Source: Crocodylus rhombifer (lineage: Eukaryota; Chordata; Crocodylia; Crocodylidae). From it: DNA of 64,000 nt. The stretch lies in contig JAVSML010000970.1 in assembly GCA_038503035.1 (NCBI GenBank), forward strand, positions 62,001-126,000, written 5' to 3'. Below, one piece after another: positions 57,001 through 64,000 of the stretch (position 1 is its first letter; each line of letters opens with the position of its first letter). A model generated the notes under the pieces. That model had not been told where the DNA came from and ran no database searches. It worked only from the letters and a program-made list of their open reading frames with translations. The position numbers and the translations under genes were made by a program.

Positions 57001-57480
57001 AGTTTACCTGAAGCAGGGCATTCTGCCCCGCACCAAAGTCTACATGCAGAGGCATGCACAATGGCAAAAAGTAGTGCTCCTGCATATGGGGACACACCCC
57101 TCGAGTTCACCTGATAGAAAATGGGTTAACCTGACATAACAAACACTTTCACATGTTTCCAGCACAGCTTCAGGACTGGGAAAGCCCAGCTATACTTCAG
57201 AGCCTCAGGGTTGTGCTGTTTTAATCCCAATAGCTAGCTTCCCCTGACCTGGCAGCCCCTCCCTGCAGACCTGCTCCCCCCCCTCCCAAACCCACCTACA
57301 TCCCACCCTCAATTTTCTTATCTCTGGCAACCTGCACCTCCCCCTGGCAAGCAGGAAATTCTTTCATATGGTTATCCTGACCCAGGCTTAAGCAACTTAA
57401 ATGAAGACACCTAAACCTGGACCACATCCTGTGAATGCTTGTTTGCACCCTAAGTGTAAGATAGTTAAGCACTGATTATC
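57001..57480. other. Unassigned sequence
   Basis: No gene is recognised. A C-rich patch lies at 57260-57350. Confidence 0.3.
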
Positions 57481-57489
57481 AAGGAAGGG

Positions 57490-57645
57490 TGTGAGAAGAT
57501 CTTTACAGCTCCATCTTAAGGACAAGTTCAGTGAACATCTGAAAGTGATAGCCTAGAAATATATATATATATATATATATCTTATGTCGGACAAGAATGG
57601 ATTAAATGACCTCGAGATTCCTTCAGGCTTATAGTTTGTATAATT
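57490..57645 (+). mobile_element. Old CR1 3'-tail fragment with embedded (AT)n
   Basis: atcttaaggacaagttcagtg, gaaagtgatagcctagaaat, then an AT repeat, then ggattaaatgacctcgagat and tccttcaggctta follow the order of CR1 tails seen at 7520-7600 and 35640-35740. Confidence 0.6.
57559..57580. repeat. (AT)11 microsatellite
   Basis: It is a pure AT dinucleotide run. It sits where CR1 tails normally read a short (ct)agatat(a)ct, so it probably grew from that word. Confidence 0.95.
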
Positions 57646-58734
57646 TATCCACTAAGCATGTATTTAACTGTTTTGCTGAATACAAAAGGACCGATTAATT
57701 GGAGCCTTAATGGAAATATACTGTCTCAAGATTTCTGGTTGTCTACCTCTTGCAGAAGCAGAAATATAATGGTAATATCCGTGCTTACTGTATTTTCATA
57801 CTTGCATTTCTCAGCAATACAATTAATCATTTTTTTAAAGCTTTCTTTCATATTTTTGAAATTTGCAGTCTTTGTCTTCTGTGTAAGTTTTGGGTTAAGG
57901 TTATTTTATCTCATCCACTTTGCCCTTCCCTAGTGATAACAAAATTTATTTAAATAAGCTCTCTGTAGTCCTCTAGTATTAAAGATGATATTAGTCCATA
58001 GAAAAACCAAGGGTACAGGATTTATAACTGGGCATTCATCCAGGTAGCTGTTTGGCCATTTTCCACCACACTATTAAGCTGTCTTTATGTTTCTTTTCTA
58101 CACTCCCTCATTTTTCTTCTGTGTAGAGTAAAGCAGAAATAGCAAGAAATGATGGTGGAAGTTTCAGAAAAACAATGTAATATATATTTAACAAAGTAAT
58201 TTGCTTCTTGTCACAAAACAAACACTCAGAACTAGAAGAGGTTGCCAACATACCAATATTTTTCTTTTCAATTAGGAAAAAACTCACAACAAAAACAAAA
58301 CATTTTCAGGGTGTCCCTTTCATTTCTCCCTGATGGTCTTGTGAAATTGAATGGCCATCTCCTGCCAGAATGCAGAGCTCCTGATGCACAAAGTATTCCC
58401 TTTTACTTCACTGTATTCTGTTCATGTGCCTATGCCCTAAATCTACACATTTTCTTATTAAGGAGCAGTTGGACTACACAGGGACACAAGTCTGCCTATA
58501 CAGATATTGTACATTACAGATAAAGTTACCATTGTGAATAATGTAACCAAGGGAGAAAACACCTAACGAGGACACTGGAATTTACAATTGTTATATAGGC
58601 AACCATCAATCCTCTGGATCAGGGTGTACACATAAAAAGTCTAGTCAGGTACCTGATGAATCTGTTTGTGGTTAATAAACCCAATTTGAGATTGACACAG
58701 CTTGTCAGAAGTTTTACAGATCCATGTATTGTCT
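57646..58734. other. A+T-rich unassigned sequence
   Basis: No gene is recognised. Short hydrophobic frames at 57658-57953 are A+T-driven. Confidence 0.35.
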
Positions 58735-59545
58735 GAGTTGGAATCCAAGTTTACAGCATACTGCTTTCTTCTTTCTTGTTTGCTTCCATCCTCTGGATCA
58801 AACTCACTTGATGTTCAGCTGCACCTAGTGCCAAATGTTCCCTCCAGACTGGATAGGACTCCATGCACTCCTCCAAGCTTTCTGCGCTGATGTTGAACAA
58901 TTTCATATCATTTTTGCACACATTGTGGTACCACTATAGAGGGCAACCCTACTTTGTAGAGCCATCTTGAATCTCACTATATTCTCAGGAATACAGTTTC
59001 CTCCCATTCTCCTGGCATGACTGGTGCATCTCAACTTTCTCTTCTTGATAGTGGTTTTTAAGTGTCCCAGTCCTACATGCTCCAATACTTCTGTATTCTA
59101 TCTTCCTATTTATTTTCAGGATCTTATGCAGACACCTCATGTGGAAGCTGTTCATTTTCCTGATGTGGCTAGCATATGAAGTCCATGCTTCTGAACCATA
59201 AAGCAGGGATGACAGCACACAAGTCTCATAGATTCACATCTCCACCTTAGCTAATAATTTGAGGTCATTACACGCACATTTCTATAATGGCCCAAAATTC
59301 TCAGCTTCTTTTGTGATTCTGTTAGTTCAGTCTGAAGGTGAAGATTTGTGCTGATCATAGAGCCCAAGTAGCAAAAAATGTCCATGACACCAAAAGATTT
59401 ATCTCCCAGAGTGATGTCAGATATTGGTTCTTTCACCCCTTCGTACATGATCACAGTCTTCTTGAGACTAATTGTCATCCCAAATAGCTTGGGTAGATTT
59501 TCTGAGTCATGCAAGAGCTTTGGAATGGCAATTAAAATAACAAAC
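58735..59545 (-). pseudogene. Non-CR1 LINE reverse transcriptase, C-terminal remnant
   Basis: The minus strand gives, in order and with frame changes, LPKLFGMTISLKKTVIM, FCYLGSMISTNLHLQTEL, MLSSLLYGSEAWTSYASHIR with MRCLHKILKI, LRCTSHARRMGGNCIPENI, and a tail NISAESLEECMESYPVWREH. The F-x-hIS-x-KKT, YLGS-x-IS and LLYGSExWT blocks are conserved in a vertebrate non-LTR family clearly different from CR1; the clade (RTE-like or related) is uncertain. The catalytic palm box is not included because the copy is 5'-truncated at about 59545. No product is possible. Confidence 0.78.
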
Positions 59546-61095
59546 AATTAAAATATGAAAAACTATTTGGAAATATGCAATAAGGAAATATGCCATTTCC
59601 TTCAGAGCTTATACATTCAGTTTACTATATTAACACAGTGTGAAATGTATATTAAACATCCAATTATGAACTCAGTTTTGACTCATATGACATTCCTTTC
59701 AATACTTCAGATATTTTAACCCATTATTGATATGAATATGCTGCTGACTTCATGAAGTACACCATATAATTAATAATTTTCAACACACAAGGGAAAAGAA
59801 GAAAGTTTTCAGATTCTGCAGTAAATGGAAGAGAAAATCTAGCAGCATTAATGACTATGGCCATTTCAATGACATGACAAAAATCCCCTGGGCAGATCAT
59901 AAATGCAGTCTAGCTTGGAAATTCTTGGGGACATACTTTAGTTTAGTTATATATCCCTTTTAAGGTCTGATTTACAATTCAGGCTATCTAAGAAGACAGA
60001 ACATAATGACTACATTTCAGTAACTAGGAATTGGAACCTTGCACACTGTAATTTGTAGAGCTAAAATCTACTTTTTATAATCATTCAGAGTAAAAAGTGA
60101 AAATAATTATCATATTGCAAAACTCTTCCAATAATTGCTTAGGTACATGAGTCTGTCATTAAAATGTCATTTAGCTATCATTAAAATACCAGCTAATAGT
60201 ATTTCTGAGAAAACATTCTTGCATGCACCTGATATTAATCTAAAGTTTGTGTTTATTTCTTTGGTCTTCCATTTCCCATGTGATTTTTGGTAAAATGCTG
60301 AGATATCAGATGGGCAATTTTTGACTGCAAAAATTGGAGTTTTGAAAAAGTCTTCCTCTTTTCAAATATATACGTAATCGTGGTTTCAGCTGACTGATCA
60401 AGAAACATGTTTGGCTTTAGGCACTATTATTCAACGAGTGTTAGGAAAGTAATTTTTGGATTTAGATGCACAATATTGAAATTTTGGTAGTTATATGCCA
60501 GTCTGTACAAGTATAAGATGTGTCAGTTCTTGCAGAAATTATAAGCTGTTTGAAGTTGTTTGCAAACCTTTTGAATGTTATGAGAAAAATGACAAGATTA
60601 GAACAATGAGAAATTCTGTTTATAAGCCTAATCTCTTTAAAAATGTATTTTTGTTTGGATAAGGTTAACTCCTTGTCATCTGAGATTTGTTGTGTGCAGT
60701 GTCTTTGAAGTAGAGTGTATATTGACAAAAAGTTGTTTGCTAATTGAATTGGAATTTTTTTAATTCAAGGAATCTGGGGGGAAAGCATGTTTTTTACATG
60801 TTGGGAAATTTTTCAAATCTCATATTTTCAAATTCTAAATTGAAAAAATGGCTCTGAAGAAAAGCTTTAAATTAATTTGCTTAGTTTGTCTTCCACAAAT
60901 TTTAAAATATTGACATGTCATAAGACAATTGTTTGGATAATTTTGGAGAGCATTTAGGCTCAATTTCAGAACCTTTTAATAGGATTTAAATTCTACAAAA
61001 GAGAGCAAATAGGTTACTTCAAGAAGATCATGAAATTATAAACTATAGTGGCTCAAGTCTGTCTGGCTACAAGTTTGTTTGGTCATATATTATAC
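59546..61095. other. A+T-rich unassigned sequence
   Basis: About 1.5 kb without recognisable content. The 88-codon minus-strand frame at 60462-60728 has no motif. Confidence 0.35.
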
Positions 61096-61272
61096 TGTCA
61101 CAGGGAACTAAGGTATGCCTGCTCCTTTAAGGGTAGAGGCAGCCTAGCTAGAGAGCCCTGGGAGCTAGGCAGTGCTCCACAGTGGCAAGTTGCCTTGGCA
61201 ACAGACTAATGATGGAATTAGCTGGTACCTGTGCATGGTCAGCTGACTGGAAGGAAGCAGGGCCCTGGGCAC

Positions 61273-61279
61273 ATATAAG
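61273..61279 (+). promoter_or_regulatory. LTR TATA-like box
   Basis: atataag lies at the position corresponding to the tataaaaa of the first LTR, after the shared cagctgac block. Confidence 0.5.
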
Positions 61280-61776
61280 CTCTAGGGCTGGGACTGGCAG
61301 GGTTAGTTCTCTGGCAGCTGCCAGGGGAAAGAGCGCTTGCATGAAAGAACTATTCAGAAATGTTTGGTTACATGATTTGGTGCCTGTAAGACTAATAGGG
61401 CTCCAGGAGCTCATAAGGTACCCAGGGCTAGGAGGCACACAATACTTGGGGAGAAGTTTGTCTTTTTAAAGTGATAGAGTATTCCCTCCATCGTTATTGT
61501 TATGTTGTAGCCCAGGGCCTTATGTTTACATTGTCATTGGTACTGGAGGTCTGGGATGAGGCTTGAAGGGGAGTTTTGGAGGCCTCATAAGTGCCCAAAG
61601 TGGAGAGCCCCACACCAGCAGCACACAGCTACAGGGTCCAGAGAGCCCCATGTCAGAGGGGCACAGCAGACAAGGGCCAGGGGCATAGCAGATAAGTAAG
61701 GAGAGGAGATTAATCAAAGCTAGTGCCTCAAAGCCAGGCTTAACACAGTGGGATAGAAAGGCCTAGCTACATAACA

Positions 61777-62543
61777 CTGACAAGTGCAAGGTGATGCATC
61801 TGGGGAGGTGCATCCCCAGCATACCTACAGGCTGGGGAACTCCCTTCTTCTCAGCACAGAGACAGAAAAGGACCTAGGAGTCATCATTGACGCCACAATG
61901 AACATGGGCCAGCAGTGTGGGGATGCAGTCAGGAAGGCCAACTGTACCTTGTCATGCATCCACAAATGCATCTCGAGCAGGTCCAAGGAGGTGATCCTCC
62001 CCCTCTATGCAACACTGGTCAGGCCACAGTTGGAGTACTGCATCCAGTTCTGGGTGCCACACTTCAAGAGGGATGTGGACAACAGGGAGAGGGTCCAAAG
62101 GAGGGCCACCCCCATGATCAGGGGTCAGCAGGGCACGCCTTACGAGAAGCAACTACGAGACCTCAACCTGTTCAGCCTCCACAAGAGAAGGCTGAGGGGG
62201 GATCTAGTGGCAGTTTACAAACTAGTCAGGGGGGACCAGCAGGCATTGGGAGAGTCCCTGTTCCCCTGAGCACTACCAGGAGTGACTAGAAACAATGGAC
62301 ACAAGCTGGCAGAGGGTAGATTCAGGCTAGACATTAGGAGGTGCTGCTTCATGGTCAGGGCGGCTAGATCTGGAACCAACTTCCAAGAGAAGTGATGCTG
62401 GCTCCTACCCTGGCGGTCTTTAAGAAGAGGCTAGATGAACACCTTTCTGGGGTTGTTTGATCCCAGTACTTTTTCCGGCCATGGCAGGGGGTCAGCCTTG
62501 ATAATGTGCTCAGGTCCCTTCTGACCCTACTAACTATGAAACT
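61777..62543 (+). mobile_element. CR1 LINE inserted in the LTR
   Basis: It begins mid-ORF2 at TDKCKVMHLG and ends with the tail cttctgaccctactaactatgaaact. The 6-mer ataaca lies at both edges (61771-61776 and 62544-62549), a likely short target duplication. LTR sequence resumes immediately on the right. It is well preserved, so it is among the youngest insertions here. Confidence 0.9.
61784..62269 (+). pseudogene. CR1 reverse transcriptase thumb/C-terminal frame
   Basis: 161 codons are open: HTYRLGNSLLLSTETEKDLG, VIIDATMNMGQQCGDAV, EVILPLYATLVRPQLEYCIQ, HFKRDVDNRERVQRRAT, SLHKRRLRGDLVAVYKLVRG, then GESLFP and a stop. A small indel just after the 5' edge (in the HLGR region) shifts the first codons. 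The catalytic palm is missing because of 5' truncation. The first ATG is internal. Confidence 0.88.
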
Positions 62544-62987
62544 ATAACAGGCAAAGGCTGAGTAGGCTGAGCCCCAAACAGGGGGAACAATATTCATATA
62601 CCATCTGTGAGGTGTGAGGTGTGGGGTGTGGAAAAGGGGAGGTTTTGGAGCCACACATTTAGCCCATAAGGCCTAAGGTGGCACCAGCTTGGGGCAGGAC
62701 CCAGCAAGGGGTCCAAGAACAATCAGGGTGTAGTGGGGTTCAACAGGACCATGACCACACAGAAACTCAAAGGCAGCCTCCCTACTTATTATCTTTACCA
62801 ACAAAATGTGGCAGCTGAGATTAGGAGGCACCTGTAAGGCAAAGCTGGTAGAGTCAAGAAACCCTAGGGGCATCACAGCCAGCCCTGGAACCCCACACTG
62901 TGACATATAGCCGCTTTATACTTCAGTACATATGAAAATGATTATGTAAGGTGCAGAATAGTTATTTTCAGTGTAAAACTTATCAAA

Positions 62988-64000
62988 GATTCATAGGTGT
63001 TAGGGTCAGAAGAGACCTCAGTCAGTCCTGGGCAGGAAAGAGTGCTGGGGCCAAACGACCCCAGCTAGGTGCTTATTTATCCATTCTCCTCCTGAAGACC
63101 AACAGGGTAGGGGAAAGCTCCCTGGGAAGCCCATTCCAGATTCTGGCAACCCTTACTGTGAAGAAGTTCTTTCTAATGTCCAACCTAAATCTTCTCTCTG
63201 TCAATTTGTGGCCATTGTTCCCAGCTACTCCAGGGGGTGCCCTAGTAATAGAGCCTCTCCTATTCCCTGCTGTCTTCCCCTGATGAATTTATAGGCAGCC
63301 ACAAGATCATCTCTTAGCCTTCTTTTGCGAAGACTGAAGAAATCTAGGTCCCTCCTCATAGGGCCTTGCCTGCAGGCCTCTTACCATATGAGTGACCCTC
63401 CTCTGAACCCTCTCAAGATTCTCTGCATCCCTCTTGAAGTGCAGTTCCCAAAACTGGATACAGTACTCCAACTGAGGTCTGACCAGTGCTGCATAGAGGG
63501 GAAACATCACCTCGTTGAACCTGTTCATCATGCATCTTCTAATGTATGATAAAGTGTGGTTAGACTTGTTGATCACGTTGTCACATTGATGATTTATGTT
63601 CGTCTGGGAATCAACTATGACTCCAAGATCCCTTTCTGCTGCTGTGCTGCTGAGAAGGTCATCCCCCAGCCTGTAAGTGTGTTGGTGGCTCTTTTTGCCC
63701 AGGTGCAGCACTTTCTACTTGTTTTTTTGAACTGCATCTTATTTCATTCTGCCCATTTTTCCAAACTGTCCAGCTCTTCCTGGATCCATTCCTTACCCTC
63801 TGGTGTGTTAACTTTGCCCCATAATTTGGTATTATCTGTGAACTTGGACAAGTCACTGATGAAGACATTGAACAGCACTGGTCCAAGGACCAAGCCTTAT
63901 CAAAGCCTTTCTTAAAGTCTACCTTTGATGACATCTACCTCGACTCCTGCATCTAAGTATTTTGTGATTTGGTCATAAAAAGAAACTAGTCAGGCAGGAT
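62988..64000 (-). mobile_element. CR1 LINE, continuing past the window edge
   Basis: The tail starts at about 62988 (gattcataggtgttagggtcagaagagacct). The minus strand runs through the C-terminus, thumb and palm. A deletion near 63899 removes the region between the KAFD block and the SLDQ block. Coding sequence continues to 64000, so the 5' end lies outside. Confidence 0.92.
63307..63960 (-). pseudogene. CR1 reverse transcriptase remnant with internal deletion
   Basis: 63711-63307 (134 codons) gives MLHLGKKSHQHTYRLGDDLL, GVIVDSQTNINHQCDNVINK, LYAALVRPQLEYCIQFWELH and RVQRRVTHMV. Upstream, other frames give FTDNTKLWG for the polymerase box (second catalytic Asp changed to Asn, Ala to Thr), then a jump from VDFKKGFD directly to AWSLDQCC that skips about 60-80 codons. 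The [10 protein letters not shown] block is therefore absent. Confidence 0.85.

Larger units (their letters stand above)
61096..62905 (+). mobile_element. Solo LTR interrupted by a CR1
   Basis: The left end tgtcacaggg is matched by the right end ...ctgtgaca at 62905. Flanks are tatac and tatag, again a sure 4-bp duplication (tata) with a different fifth base. Blocks shared with 55449-56521 include tcagctgac.gaagg upstream of the TATA box, ggcctagctaSa, and aggcagYctcc...ttWtWatctttMc...gtggcag near the right end. Removing the CR1 at 61777-62543 leaves about 1.04 kb, close to the 1.07 kb of the other LTR. No internal retroelement genes are attached. Confidence 0.85.

Noticed and set aside
61182..61469. 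95-codon frames within the second LTR on both strands
   Set aside because: They lie in the U3/R part of an LTR and have no similarity to retroelement proteins.

Overview
This is a repeat-dominated stretch of a vertebrate nuclear genome. It has no operons, no bacterial-style gene density and no gene that I can name. CR1 non-LTR retrotransposons are the main content, together with hAT-type miniature DNA transposons, a Ty3/Gypsy remnant, two solo LTRs and a MIR-like SINE in A+T-rich, CpG-poor sequence. That points to a sauropsid. The large, relatively young CR1 subfamilies with tails of the tcatag...ggaaggga..ct type suggest a crocodilian, or less likely a turtle. The species is an inference. 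A 400-base run of N (32850-33249) marks a draft-assembly gap.

Layout. 0-7.6 kb: a 50-bp minisatellite, a 2.3-kb CR1 on the minus strand, and a plus-strand CR1/CR1 fusion that reads through its junction in frame. 7.6-19 kb: A+T-rich sequence with two inverted copies of a palindromic MITE-like family, a possible hAT element, a CR1 and two candidate host exons on the minus strand. 19-27 kb: old and younger CR1 fragments in both orientations, a Gypsy RNase H remnant abutted by a fold-back element, and a patch of interlaced repeats. 27-47 kb: mostly unassigned A+T-rich DNA with a MIR-like SINE, MITEs, a TG/CG alternating tract, two very old LINE-like patches and a hAT element. 47-54 kb: a nested complex in which one near-full-length CR1, including an ORF1 esterase remnant, is split by a second 2.4-kb CR1. 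It is followed by a hAT element with an 8-bp target duplication. 55-63 kb: two related solo LTRs of about 1 kb. One lies inside an old CR1, and the other is itself interrupted by a younger CR1. A non-CR1 LINE remnant lies between them. Another CR1 runs off the right edge.

Every reverse transcriptase reading frame I examined is broken by frameshifts, stops or truncation, so none is presented as a functional gene. The useful content is the insertion chronology that can be read directly from interrupted frames and target-site duplications, and two short splice-flanked open stretches (9269-9440 and 15603-15900, minus strand) that could be exons of unidentified host genes. I found no convincing sign of a novel biochemical system.
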